Shown here one piece after another: positions 43,275-53,932 of a stretch of 64,000 nucleotides of DNA. The position numbers and the translations under genes were made by a program. Source of the stretch: Protaetiibacter sp. SSC-01 (lineage in GTDB: Bacteria; Actinomycetota; Actinomycetes; Actinomycetales; Microbacteriaceae); assembly GCF_014483895.1 (NCBI RefSeq), contig NZ_CP059987.1, positions 124,001-188,000 on the forward strand, written 5' to 3'. A model generated the notes under the pieces. The model was not told the origin of the DNA, did no database searches, and saw only the letters and a list, made by a program, of their open reading frames with translations. How positions within the stretch are numbered: position 1 is the first letter of the stretch; each line of letters opens with the position of its first letter.

Positions 43275-43442
43275 ATCCGCGCGCAACCCCCGTGCGCAGA
43301 TGAGCGGCGCATGAACAGCGGATGACGCGCTCGCGCGGGCTCTTGCGCGATGTCGGCGCCGCGCGATAGGGATGGAGCGGCCCCCAAACGGGGGGTAACC
43401 CGACCAACGCTGTCCCCTTCGAACAACGGAGCACCGCGCGTC

Positions 43443-46400
43443 ATGTCAATTCAAGAACCCTCCGAGGCGTCGCGCACAGGAGCGCGCCGCCGCCTCGCAG
43501 CCGTCGCCACGGCGGCCGCAGCAGCCCTCGGGCTGACCTCCCTGAGCGCGACCCCCGCGCTCGCCGCCGACGTCACCCACACGATCGCCGAGGTGCAGGG
43601 AACGGGTGCCAGCACCCCGCTCGCCGGCCAGACGGTCACGGTCGAGGGCGTCGTCACGGGCTACTACGCCGCCCCCTCGAACTACCGCGGTCTCTATCTG
43701 CAGACCGCCGGATCGGGCGGCGACACGGACGCCACGCCCGGCGCATCCGACGGCCTCTTCGTCTACTTCAACCAGGCCTACCCGCCCGTCGCCGTCGGCG
43801 ACCTCGTGCGCGTCACGGGCACGGCGGGCGAGAACGGCGGCCAGACGCAGATCACGGCGACCGTCGCATCCGCGTTCGAGCTGCTCGAGGCGGGAGCCGG
43901 CCTGCCCGAGGCCACGCCGCTGCCCGACACCGTCGTCGGGCCCGACCGCGAGGCGTTCGAGGGCATGCTCGTGCAGCCGACCGGCGACTACCGCCTCGCG
44001 TCGAGCCACGAGCTCTACAACTTCGGCTCGCTGTGGCTCTCGGCGGGCGGCGAGCTCGTCAAGTCCACGGAGACGACGGATGCGGGCCCCGCCGCCGACG
44101 CGATCGCGGCGGCCAACCTCGCGCGGCGCCTCATCGTCGACGACGGCTACTCGATCCGCGTCGACAACAGCCAGCACCTCGGCGACCAGCCGTACTTCAC
44201 GGCCGACACGGTGGTCCGCAACGGCGACCGCTTCGTGGCGCCCGAGAAGGCCATGGTGCTCGGCTACGGCTTCGACGCGTGGCGTCTGCAGCCGCAGGTG
44301 CCGATCACCGACGCGAGCGACGCGTCGTACAAGCCGACGTTCGAGTCGCTCAACCCGCGTCCCGCATCCGCCCCCGAGGTCGGCGGCGACGTGCAGTTCG
44401 GCGCGTTCAACGTCTTCAACTACTTCACGACGTTCGGCGGCGACGCACGCGGCGCCGCGAACGCGGAGCAGTTCGCGAAGCAGAAGGCCAAGATCGTCTC
44501 GGCCATCAACGGCCTCGGCGCGGATGTCGTGGCGCTGCAGGAGATCGAGAACTCCGTCGAGCTGGGCGAGCCGGTCGACGAGGCCCTCGCCGACCTCGTC
44601 GCGGGTCTCAACGCCGCAGCGGGTGCCGGAACGTGGGACTACGTGCCCACGCCCGACGTGCTCGCGGTCCCGGGCGCGAACGACATCATCACGACGGCGA
44701 TCATCTTCAAGCCGTCGGTCGTGACGCCCGTCGGCGACAGCTTCGCCGACACGGATGCCGTGTGGGACATCGCGCGCAAGCCGATCGCCCAGACCTTCGA
44801 TGTCGGGGACGACCGTCTCGTGACGGTCGTCGTGAACCACTTCAAGTCGAAGTCGCCGCCGAGCGGCAACACGGCGCCCGAGCCGGCGGACGGCCAGGGC
44901 TTCTTCAACGCGGAGCGCGTCGTGCAGGCCGAGCGCCTCGCGGCCTTCGTCGGCGGCATCACGGCCGACCCGGAGAAGAGCTCCGACGTCATCCTGCTCG
45001 GCGACTTCAACGCGTACGGCCAGGAGGACCCGATCCAGGCGCTCACGGGCGCGGGCTTCGTGGACCTCGTGTCGACGAGGGCGGCGGGTCAGTACACCTA
45101 CACCTTCAACGGCGAGCTCGGCTCGCTCGACCACGCGCTCGTCACCCCGTCGCTCGCGGCGTCGGTCACGGGCGTCGGCGTGTGGGGCATCAACTCCGCC
45201 GAGTGGAGCGACCGCGGCTACGCGTTCGGCGCCACCGACGGAACGAGCCCCTATCGCTCGAGCGACCACGACCCCGTGGTCGTGGGGGTCAGCAGCGTGC
45301 CGCCCCCGGTCACGATCGACCTGCTGAGCATCAACGACTTCCACGGTCGCCTCGAGGCCTCCTCGACGACCGCGGGTGCCGCAGTGCTCGGCGGCATGGT
45401 GCGCTCGTACGAGGCGCAGAACCCCAACACCCTCTTCGTGGGTGCGGGCGACCTCATCGGAGCCTCGACGTTCACGTCGTTCATCCAGCAGGACCAGCCC
45501 ACGATCGACGCCCTCAACGCGATCGGCCTCGACGCGAGTTCGTTCGGCAACCACGAGTTCGACAAGGGACGCGCGGATGTCGACGAGCGCATCCTCGAGG
45601 AGGCCGACTGGCCCTACCTCGCGGCGAACCTCTACGACCGCGCGACGGGCGAGCCCGCCTACCAGGAGTACGAGCTGCGGGAGTTCGACGGCGTCACGAT
45701 CGGCTTCATCGGGGCCGTCACGGAGGACCTCGAGGAGCTCGTGAGCCCTGCGGGCATCGCGAGCCTCCAGGTGCGCGAGGTCGTGCCGGAGGTCAACCGG
45801 GTCGCGGAGCAGCTCTCCGACGGCGACGAGGCGAACGGCGAGGCCGACGTGCTCGTGCTCCTCGTGCACGAGGGGGCGGCATCGACCGACATCTCGAGCG
45901 CGACCGACGACTCCAACTTCGGTCGCATCGTGAACGGCGCGGACCCGGAGATCGACATGATCATCTCGGGCCACACGCACCTCGCGTACGACTTCGACGT
46001 GCCGATCCCGGGCACCGACCGCACGCGTCCGGTCATCTCGTCCGGCCAGTACGGGGCGATGTACGGGCACTCGCGCATCGTCTACGACCCGGCGACCGAC
46101 GAGCTCACGATCGACACAGAGAACCTGAACCTCATCGGCGCCTTCGCGCCCGACCCCGCCGTCGCGGAGATCGTGGCGGATGCCGTCGAGGTGGCGGCGG
46201 AGCTCGGCTCGGTGTCGCTCGGCACGATCTCGCAGGACATCCGCCGCGCCGTGCAGGACGACGGGGCTGAGAACCGCGGGGGCGAGTCGCTCATCGGCAA
46301 CCTCATCGCGGATGCGCAGCTCGCCGCGACCGCCGACCTCGCGACGGATCTCGCGATCATGAACCCGGGCGGCATCCGCGCAGACCTCGTCTACGCGGGC

Positions 46401-47441
46401 ACGGGCGAGGGCGACCCCGACGGCAACGTCACGTACGCGGAGGCGGCGCTCATCCAGCCGTTCGCCAACACGCTCGTGACGCTCAACCTGACGGGTGCGC
46501 AGCTCAAGCAGGTGCTCGAGGAGCAGTGGCAGCCGGCGGGTGCGGCGCGTCCGTACCTCAAGCTCGGCCTGTCGCAGGGTCTCGAGTACGTTTACGACCC
46601 GGCCGCCCCGGCGGGATCGCACATCACGTCGATCACGCTGAACGGCGAGCCGGTGACCGACGGCCAGGTGCTCAAGGTCGTGACCAACTCGTTCCTCGCC
46701 GCGGGCGGCGACAACTTCGCGACCCTCGCCGAGGGCACGGATGTCGCCGACTCCGGGCGCGTGGACCTCGACGCCTTCGTGGCCTACATCGGCGAGAACT
46801 CGCCGGTCACGCCCGACCTCGCGCAGCGCGCCGTCGGCGCGACGCTCTCGGCCCCGGCCGACGGGGTCGCGTACCAGGCGGGCGAGCAGGTGACGGCCGA
46901 GCTGTCGTCGCTGCTGTTCAGCACGGGCGGGCCCGAGTCGGGCGAGGCGACGATCAGCCTCGGCGGCGAGGTGCTCGGCTCGGGAGCCGTGACGCGCACG
47001 ATTGTCAACACGACCGACGAGCAGGGTCAGGCGACCGTGACGTTCACCGTCCCGGAGGGCGTCGAGGGCACGCAGGTGCTCACGATCACCGGGCCGGGCG
47101 GCACCGAGGTGACGCTGCCGATCGAGGTGGCGGAGGCCGAGGAGCCGGCCGAGCCGGTCGGCACGCGCACGAGCGCATCCGCTCCGCTGCTCGTCTGGAA
47201 CAGCCCGGTCGACTACAGGGTCACGGTGCGCACCGACGACGGCTCGCCCGCGGTCGGCACGGTCATCGTGCGCGACGGCCTCAAGGTCATCGCGACGGTC
47301 GACCTGGCCGAGTCCGCCGACGGCAAGGTGACCGTGAAGCTCGGCAAGCTCAAGCGCGGCATCCACCTGCTGACGGCGCAGTTCAGCGGCGACGGCTTCG
47401 AGCCCTCGCTCAGCTGGCCGTCAGTCGTCGTGGTGCTGTAA
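43443..47441 (+). CDS. Secreted fusion of ExeM/NucH-type nuclease and 5'-nucleotidase
   Basis: The 1332-residue protein has a signal peptide (RRRLAAVATAAAAALGLTSL, cleavage near ALA). An OB-like domain (about 45-130) and an endonuclease/exonuclease/phosphatase domain (about 316-620) follow, with LQEIEN, VVNHFKSKS, LLGDFNAYGQED and SDHDPVV. Next is a metallophosphatase domain (about 622-850: SINDFHGRLE, GAGDLIGAS, GNHEFDKG, SGHTHLAY), then a 5'-nucleotidase C domain (about 920-1110: NPGGIRADL) and Ig-like modules to the end. All catalytic motifs are intact. It probably degrades extracellular nucleic acid to nucleosides plus phosphate. No sortase or membrane anchor is seen at the C terminus. 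Confidence 0.9.
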   Translation: MSIQEPSEASRTGARRRLAAVATAAAAALGLTSLSATPALAADVTHTIAEVQGTGASTPLAGQTVTVEGVVTGYYAAPSNYRGLYLQTAGSGGDTDATPGASDGLFVYFNQAYPPVAVGDLVRVTGTAGENGGQTQITATVASAFELLEAGAGLPEATPLPDTVVGPDREAFEGMLVQPTGDYRLASSHELYNFGSLWLSAGGELVKSTETTDAGPAADAIAAANLARRLIVDDGYSIRVDNSQHLGDQPYFTADTVVRNGDRFVAPEKAMVLGYGFDAWRLQPQVPITDASDASYKPTFESLNPRPASAPEVGGDVQFGAFNVFNYFTTFGGDARGAANAEQFAKQKAKIVSAINGLGADVVALQEIENSVELGEPVDEALADLVAGLNAAAGAGTWDYVPTPDVLAVPGANDIITTAIIFKPSVVTPVGDSFADTDAVWDIARKPIAQTFDVGDDRLVTVVVNHFKSKSPPSGNTAPEPADGQGFFNAERVVQAERLAAFVGGITADPEKSSDVILLGDFNAYGQEDPIQALTGAGFVDLVSTRAAGQYTYTFNGELGSLDHALVTPSLAASVTGVGVWGINSAEWSDRGYAFGATDGTSPYRSSDHDPVVVGVSSVPPPVTIDLLSINDFHGRLEASSTTAGAAVLGGMVRSYEAQNPNTLFVGAGDLIGASTFTSFIQQDQPTIDALNAIGLDASSFGNHEFDKGRADVDERILEEADWPYLAANLYDRATGEPAYQEYELREFDGVTIGFIGAVTEDLEELVSPAGIASLQVREVVPEVNRVAEQLSDGDEANGEADVLVLLVHEGAASTDISSATDDSNFGRIVNGADPEIDMIISGHTHLAYDFDVPIPGTDRTRPVISSGQYGAMYGHSRIVYDPATDELTIDTENLNLIGAFAPDPAVAEIVADAVEVAAELGSVSLGTISQDIRRAVQDDGAENRGGESLIGNLIADAQLAATADLATDLAIMNPGGIRADLVYAGTGEGDPDGNVTYAEAALIQPFANTLVTLNLTGAQLKQVLEEQWQPAGAARPYLKLGLSQGLEYVYDPAAPAGSHITSITLNGEPVTDGQVLKVVTNSFLAAGGDNFATLAEGTDVADSGRVDLDAFVAYIGENSPVTPDLAQRAVGATLSAPADGVAYQAGEQVTAELSSLLFSTGGPESGEATISLGGEVLGSGAVTRTIVNTTDEQGQATVTFTVPEGVEGTQVLTITGPGGTEVTLPIEVAEAEEPAEPVGTRTSASAPLLVWNSPVDYRVTVRTDDGSPAVGTVIVRDGLKVIATVDLAESADGKVTVKLGKLKRGIHLLTAQFSGDGFEPSLSWPSVVVVL

Positions 47442-47447
47442 TACCCC

Positions 47448-47484
47448 CGCTGGTTGAGTAGCCGCGAAGCGGCGTATCGAAACC
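47448..47484. repeat. Family E repeat copy 4, left end only
   Basis: cgctggttgagtagccgcga continuing agcggcgtatcgaaacc starts seven bases after the nuclease stop. The matching right end is absent; a different hairpin (47488-47528) follows at once. Confidence 0.8.
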
Positions 47485-47487
47485 AGG

Positions 47488-47528
47488 AGCGGCCCGCAGG
47501 TCCATCCCACTGGTGCCTGCGGGCCGCT
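47488..47528 (+). terminator. Terminator-like hairpin after the nuclease gene
   Basis: agcggcccgcagg (47488-47500) pairs perfectly with cctgcgggccgct (47516-47528), 13 bp with a 15-base loop. The remaining gap to recQ at 47798 holds no gene; it contains an A/T-richer inverted repeat at 47633-47654. Confidence 0.6.
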
Positions 47529-47632
47529 GCGCGGCCGTGCACCGCGTGGGGTTTCTGGGGTCTACATAAAGGTGCGGGGGTCGCCGCCCCCCGACGGCGA
47601 TCCCCCGCTCCGGATTTCCCCCCAGATATCCG

Positions 47633-47654
47633 GTTACCTTGCAAAGAAGGTAAC
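47633..47654. promoter_or_regulatory. Inverted repeat in the recQ upstream region
   Basis: gttacctt-gcaaag-aaggtaac is a perfect eight-bp inverted repeat with a six-base centre, in the only A/T-rich part of the 356-base gap before recQ. It could be an operator; no regulator is linked to it. Confidence 0.35.
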
Positions 47655-47797
47655 GATTCAATCCGGCGAATGCGATGACCCCGAAGGGGGGACACCCGAG
47701 CGGGGGTGTTCACGCTCACATGTCCGCCAGATGCGAGTGGTCCACAGACCGCACTCCGCCCCCGGCCGACGTCCGCACCTCCGGGTACGGTAGGCGC

Positions 47798-49753
<1,956 letters not shown>

Positions 49754-49854
49754 TGGGTCGGCGAGAGCTCCCAGCGTCCGCATAGGAACGGCCGAGCTCG
49801 GTCGAGCCCGCGCGGCGCAGCATGGGTTCCACCCGAACCCGTGGAGGAGCACGC

Positions 49855-50823
49855 ATGATCCACATCCCGGAACCCGACCTCACCCCCGACGGACCCCGCT
49901 ACCAGGGGCGGCCGCTGGCGCGATCCGACGAGGAGGTCGTCGACCAGGGTGCGACCTTCGACGTCGCGACGCTGCTCACGCGGCGACGGATGCTGAGCCT
50001 CGTGGGCATGGGAGCGGGCGCTGCGATCCTCGCCGCCTGCGCGCCCGCCCCGACCACGACGTCGTCGCCGACCGCATCCGGGTCCGCGGGTGCGGACGAG
50101 ATCCCCGACGAGACAGCGGGCCCCTACCCGGGCGACGGCTCGAACGGCCCCGACGTGCTCGAGCGCTCGGGCATCGTGCGCTCCGACATCCGCTCGAGCA
50201 TCGGCGGCGGTGCGACGGCCGACGGTGTGCCGCTCGCCTTCACCCTCACGGTGACCGACATGGCGAACGGCGACGCGCCCTTCGCGGGCGTCGCCGTCTA
50301 CGCGTGGCACTGCGACGCCGAGGGGCGCTACTCGATGTACTCCGACGGCGTCGAGGACGAGACCTACCTGCGCGGGGTGCAGGTCGCGGATGCCGACGGC
50401 CGCGTGGCCTTCACGTCGATCTTCCCCGCCTGCTACACGGGCCGATGGCCGCACATCCACTTCGAGGTCTACCCCGACGTCGAGGCGATCACGGATGCCG
50501 GCAACGCGATCGCGATCTCGCAGCTCGCGCTCCCCGAGGCCGCATGCGCCGCGGTCTACGCCGACCCGCGCTACGACGGCTCCGCGCGCAACCTCTCACA
50601 GGTGACCCTCGCATCCGACAACGTGTTCGGCGACGATGGGGGCGCGCTGCAGCTGGCGACGGTGAGCGGGAGCGTGGAGCGCGGCTACGAGGCGTCGCTG
50701 CTCGTGCGCGTCGACACCCGCACACCGGTCGCCTCCGGCTCCGCGACCGGGTCGGGTGGCATGCCCGGTCGTCCGGGCGGAGGCCCGGGTGAGCCGCCGG
50801 GCGACGCCCCGCCGCGCTCCTGA
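49855..50823 (+). CDS. Exported intradiol ring-cleavage dioxygenase (lipoprotein)
   Basis: The 322-residue protein has a twin-arginine-like start (TRRRMLSLVGMGAGAAILAA) with a lipobox ILAAC near residue 62, so it is probably folded, exported by Tat and lipid-anchored. The mature domain keeps the intradiol iron ligands: Tyr in VEDETYLRGVQ, and ACYTGRWPHIHFEV with Tyr and two His. Such proteins resemble the beta chain of protocatechuate 3,4-dioxygenase; the extracellular substrate is unknown. GGAGGAG precedes ATG 49855. The C terminus is Gly/Pro-rich. A 17-bp terminator follows. Confidence 0.87.
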   Translation: MIHIPEPDLTPDGPRYQGRPLARSDEEVVDQGATFDVATLLTRRRMLSLVGMGAGAAILAACAPAPTTTSSPTASGSAGADEIPDETAGPYPGDGSNGPDVLERSGIVRSDIRSSIGGGATADGVPLAFTLTVTDMANGDAPFAGVAVYAWHCDAEGRYSMYSDGVEDETYLRGVQVADADGRVAFTSIFPACYTGRWPHIHFEVYPDVEAITDAGNAIAISQLALPEAACAAVYADPRYDGSARNLSQVTLASDNVFGDDGGALQLATVSGSVERGYEASLLVRVDTRTPVASGSATGSGGMPGRPGGGPGEPPGDAPPRS

Positions 50824-50865
50824 CTGCCGCGCCCCTGGCCATCGCGCCCCGGGCGACCGCCGAGA

Positions 50866-50904
50866 CGACGAAGGGCGCAGGAATCGCTCCTGCGCCCTTC
50901 GTCG
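50866..50904. terminator. Strong bidirectional terminator
   Basis: cgacgaagggcgcagga (50866-50882) and tcctgcgcccttcgtcg (50888-50904) form a perfect 17-bp stem with a five-base loop between the convergent dioxygenase and flotillin genes. Confidence 0.85.
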
Positions 50905-50913
50905 ATCGGAAGG

Positions 50914-52422
50914 TCAGCTCTCGGCTGCCCCCGTGGCCGGCTTCGCGCCGCCGCGCTTCGGCGAGGGCGCGCTGCCGCCGCCGTTCGCGCCGAGCGTCGC
51001 GCCCGCGACGCCGCCGAGCAGCGCCGACAGGTCGAGACCCGTGAGGTTCTTGACGACCGCGGGCACCTCGCTCGCGACCTGGCCGACCGTCTTCGTGACG
51101 GCGGAGGCGCCATCCGTCGAGACGACGGTGAGGTTGCCGATCGAGGCGAGCGGCTCGGCGACGGCCCGCGTGATGTCGGGCAGGCGCGCGATGATCTCGG
51201 ATGCGAGGGCCGCCTCGCCGTACTTCTTGAGCGCCTCGGCCTTGGCGTCGATCGCCTGGGCTTCGGCGAGACCCTCGGCGGCGATCGCCGCGGCGCGCGC
51301 CTCACCCTCTGCGCGGATACCGGCGGCGAGGGCGACCTGCTTGTCCCGCTCGGCGATACCGGCAAGGCGCACGGCCTCCGCCGCAGCCTCCGCGTCCTGC
51401 ACGGCCGCGACCTTGTTCGCCTCGGCGATCTTGGTGCGCTTGAAGGCGTCGGCCTCGGTCGCGGCGTTGGCCGCGTCGCGCTCGGCGTTCGCCGCCTGCA
51501 CCGTGGCGTAGGCCTCGGCCTCCGCGGGCTTGCGCACCGTGATGTCGAGGCGCTCCTGCTCCACACGCGCCTGCTCGGCGAGGGCCTCGCGCTGCTGGGC
51601 GGCGACGACCTTGTCCTGCTCGGCGGTCGCGAGCTGACCGGCGGCGTTCGCCTCGGCGTTCGCGCGGTCGGTCTCGGCCTTGATCGCGGCCTGCTTGAGG
51701 CTCAGCGCCTTCTGACGCTCGGCGATCTGCTCGGCCGCCTCGATGCGCGCGAACTCGGCGGCGCGCTGCGTCTCGGCCTCCTTGACCTCGGCGTTCTGAC
51801 GGGCGAGGGCGGCCTCCGCACGACCGAGGTCGGCGAGGTAGCTCGTGCCGGGCGTCGAGATGTCGGAGATGTTGAGCAGGTCGACCTGGAGGCCCTGCTC
51901 GGCGAGGTCGGCCTTCGTGGCCTCGACCACGGCCTCCGACAGCGCGTTGCGGTTCGAGATGATCTCCTGGATCGGCATGTTGCCGATGATGGAGCGCAGC
52001 GAGCCCTCGAGCGACTGCTGGATGATCTGGGTCAGCGAGTTCTGCTGCGAGAGGAAGCGCTGGGCGGCGCGGCGCACGCCCTCGGCGGTGCCCGAGACCT
52101 TGAAGTTCACCGACGCCTGGATGGCGAGCTTGATGAAGTTCTTGTCGACGCCCTCGACGGCGATGCCGATCTGGCGCTGCTCGAGCGACACGAGGAAGCC
52201 CTGCTGCAGGATCGGCCAGATGAAGACGCGGCCGCCGATGACGACGCGCTGTCCGGCATCCGGCTCGGCGACCTTGCCGCCGGCGCCGCGGCCGACGACG
52301 ACCATGGCCGAGTTCGGCGGCACGCGCTTGATGCGGCCGGCGATGAACGCGAAGATCGCGAGCACGACGACGACGATCGCGATGACGGCGAAGACGGTGA
52401 CGTTCTCGCTGATGAAGTTCAC
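50914..52422 (-). CDS. Flotillin-like SPFH-domain protein
   Basis: The 502-residue protein has one N-terminal membrane anchor (VTVFAVIAIVVVVLAIFAFI), an SPFH domain (about 40-210, containing SLEQRQIGIAVEGVDKNFIK), and a long Ala/Glu/Gln-rich coiled coil (about 215-410). A Gly-rich C-terminal region follows. Flotillins organise membrane microdomains. GTG 52422 was chosen because the anchor then starts immediately; the upstream frame overlaps the nfeD stop region. GAAAGG precedes it. The partner NfeD gene lies 34 bases upstream in the same operon. Confidence 0.9.
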   Translation of the reverse strand: MNFISENVTVFAVIAIVVVVLAIFAFIAGRIKRVPPNSAMVVVGRGAGGKVAEPDAGQRVVIGGRVFIWPILQQGFLVSLEQRQIGIAVEGVDKNFIKLAIQASVNFKVSGTAEGVRRAAQRFLSQQNSLTQIIQQSLEGSLRSIIGNMPIQEIISNRNALSEAVVEATKADLAEQGLQVDLLNISDISTPGTSYLADLGRAEAALARQNAEVKEAETQRAAEFARIEAAEQIAERQKALSLKQAAIKAETDRANAEANAAGQLATAEQDKVVAAQQREALAEQARVEQERLDITVRKPAEAEAYATVQAANAERDAANAATEADAFKRTKIAEANKVAAVQDAEAAAEAVRLAGIAERDKQVALAAGIRAEGEARAAAIAAEGLAEAQAIDAKAEALKKYGEAALASEIIARLPDITRAVAEPLASIGNLTVVSTDGASAVTKTVGQVASEVPAVVKNLTGLDLSALLGGVAGATLGANGGGSAPSPKRGGAKPATGAAES

Positions 52423-52456
52423 GGGGGCGTTGCCTTTCGTGGTGGTGGACTGAGGT

Positions 52457-52966
52457 TCAGCTGTCGGCTGCGGGCGGCTCGGCGGCGGGCGGCTGGTCGG
52501 CAACCGGCACGGCGCGCTCGATGCGCACGCGCGAGCCCTGCAGCTCGATGACCCGGATGCGCGTGTCGCGCGGGATGGTCTCGTCGGCGAACGCGAGTCG
52601 CGTCTCGATCTCGTGCGGGCCGTCGAGGCTCACCTCGCCGGACGTCGTCGTCACGGTCGAGCGGGTGACTCCGTAGAGGCCGACGGGCGAGCTCGGGGTG
52701 CCGTCCTCGCTGCGGCGGAGGCTGCGGATGAGCACCTGCACGCCGATGAACACGATGACGCCGATGACGGCCGAGATGAGGTACGCCGACCAGTCGGGCA
52801 GGCCGTTCGCGATCGCGACGGCGCCCGAGGCGCCGAACACCGTGAGCGCGCTGCCGACGGCGGTGCCGGAGAGCGCGCCGTCGAGGAAGTCGAGGATCTC
52901 GTCGAACACGAGCGAGAAGACGACGAGCAGCAGTCCGATTCCGCCGACGATGAGGAAGGGGAGCAT
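52457..52966 (-). CDS. NfeD-family membrane protein
   Basis: The 169-residue protein begins with a hydrophobic helix (LPFLIVGGIGLLLVVFSLVF), has a second membrane region (about 45-75), and ends in an OB-fold-like domain (about 90-150: VGLYGVTRSTVTTTSGEVSL, then IRVIELQGSRVRIERA). NfeD proteins act with flotillins, and gene order here (nfeD then flotillin) is the classic pairing. Length matches short NfeD forms lacking the protease domain. It is divergent from plsC; a 29-bp inverted repeat lies between. Confidence 0.87.
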   Translation of the reverse strand: MLPFLIVGGIGLLLVVFSLVFDEILDFLDGALSGTAVGSALTVFGASGAVAIANGLPDWSAYLISAVIGVIVFIGVQVLIRSLRRSEDGTPSSPVGLYGVTRSTVTTTSGEVSLDGPHEIETRLAFADETIPRDTRIRVIELQGSRVRIERAVPVADQPPAAEPPAADS

Positions 52967-52990
52967 GCGTCGAGTCTAGGGGCGCTGGGG

Positions 52991-53099
52991 GCGGGGACCG
53001 AGGGGCGTTTCCGAGTCGCATGCCCCCGCGTGCCGCCTGCGGCGGCGCGCTCCCGCCAGACCCGATGCCAGCGACTCGGAAACGCCCCTCGGTCCCCGC
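52991..53099. repeat. Perfect 29-bp inverted repeat C
   Basis: gcggggaccgaggggcgttt continuing ccgagtcgc (52991-53019) is perfectly complementary to gcgactcggaaacgcccctc continuing ggtccccgc (53071-53099), around a 51-base centre. It fills the divergent gap between nfeD and plsC. No second copy was noticed in the window. Confidence 0.92.
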
Positions 53100-53148
53100 T
53101 CGGGCTCCTATGCGCGACGCGGCATGCGGGCGGTGCGACGCTGGAACG

Positions 53149-53853
53149 ATGCGTTTCGTCAGCCGGCTGCTCCTCGCTCCACTGGCCCGGCTCGTGTTCC
53201 GCCCGCGCGTGATCGGCCGCCGCAACGTGCCGAAGCGCGGTGGCGTCATCCTCGCCTCCAACCACCTCGCGTTCATCGACAGCATCGTGCTGACGCTCGT
53301 CGCCCGCCGCTCGGTCTCGTTCATGGCGAAGTCGGCCTACTTCACCGGCCGCGGCCTGAAGGGCCGCCTGCAGCGCGCGTTTTTCAGCGGCGTCGGCGCC
53401 GTGCCGGTCGAGCGCGGCGCGGGCTCCGCGGCGCAGGACGCGCTCGACGCGGGCCTCCGCGTGCTCGAGGCGGGCGACGCGTTCTCGATCTACCCCGAGG
53501 GCACCCGCTCGCGCGACGGCCGTCTCTACCGCGGCCGCACGGGCGTCGCGTGGCTCGCGCTCACGGCGGGCGTGCCCGTCGTGCCCGTGGGCCTCATCGG
53601 CACCGATCGGATGCAGCCGGGCGGCAAGGGACCCATCCGCTTTGCGCGCGTCACGGTCGAGTTCGGCGAGCCGATCGACCTCTCGTCCTTCGGCCCCGCC
53701 ACCTCGGGACGCGCCCGGCGCGAGGCGACGGATGCCGTCATGGCCGCCATCCAGCGCCTCTCCGGCCAGGAGGAGGCGGGCGTCTACAACGAGCCGCCGC
53801 CCGCGACCGTGCGCGAGCGCGTGGGCCGCATCCTGCACCCCGAGCGCCGCTGA
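53149..53853 (+). CDS. plsC: 1-acyl-sn-glycerol-3-phosphate acyltransferase-like protein
   Basis: The 234-residue protein has the PlsC/LPLAT motifs: ILASNHLAFIDSIVL (HX4D), then FFSGVGAVPVERGAG, YPEGTRSRDG (EGTR) and VPVVPVGLIGTD. It transfers an acyl chain to lysophosphatidate in membrane lipid synthesis, or acts in a related acylation. ATG 53149 is chosen because the first hydrophobic segment starts immediately; the longer frame would read through inverted repeat C. A weak GACGCT box lies six bases before it. It is divergent from the nfeD/flotillin operon. Confidence 0.88.
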   Translation: MRFVSRLLLAPLARLVFRPRVIGRRNVPKRGGVILASNHLAFIDSIVLTLVARRSVSFMAKSAYFTGRGLKGRLQRAFFSGVGAVPVERGAGSAAQDALDAGLRVLEAGDAFSIYPEGTRSRDGRLYRGRTGVAWLALTAGVPVVPVGLIGTDRMQPGGKGPIRFARVTVEFGEPIDLSSFGPATSGRARREATDAVMAAIQRLSGQEEAGVYNEPPPATVRERVGRILHPERR

Positions 53854-53932
53854 GCCGGCGGCCCGCTGCCATGCGCGCGGGTGCGCGCGCAACCGGGTGT
53901 GCCGCGGTCGGGCACGGGGATAACGTCATCGC

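Noticed and set aside
43446-47366. A 1306-codon open frame antisense to the nuclease/nucleotidase gene
   Set aside because: Composition is that of a shadow frame and the sense strand holds intact catalytic motifs.
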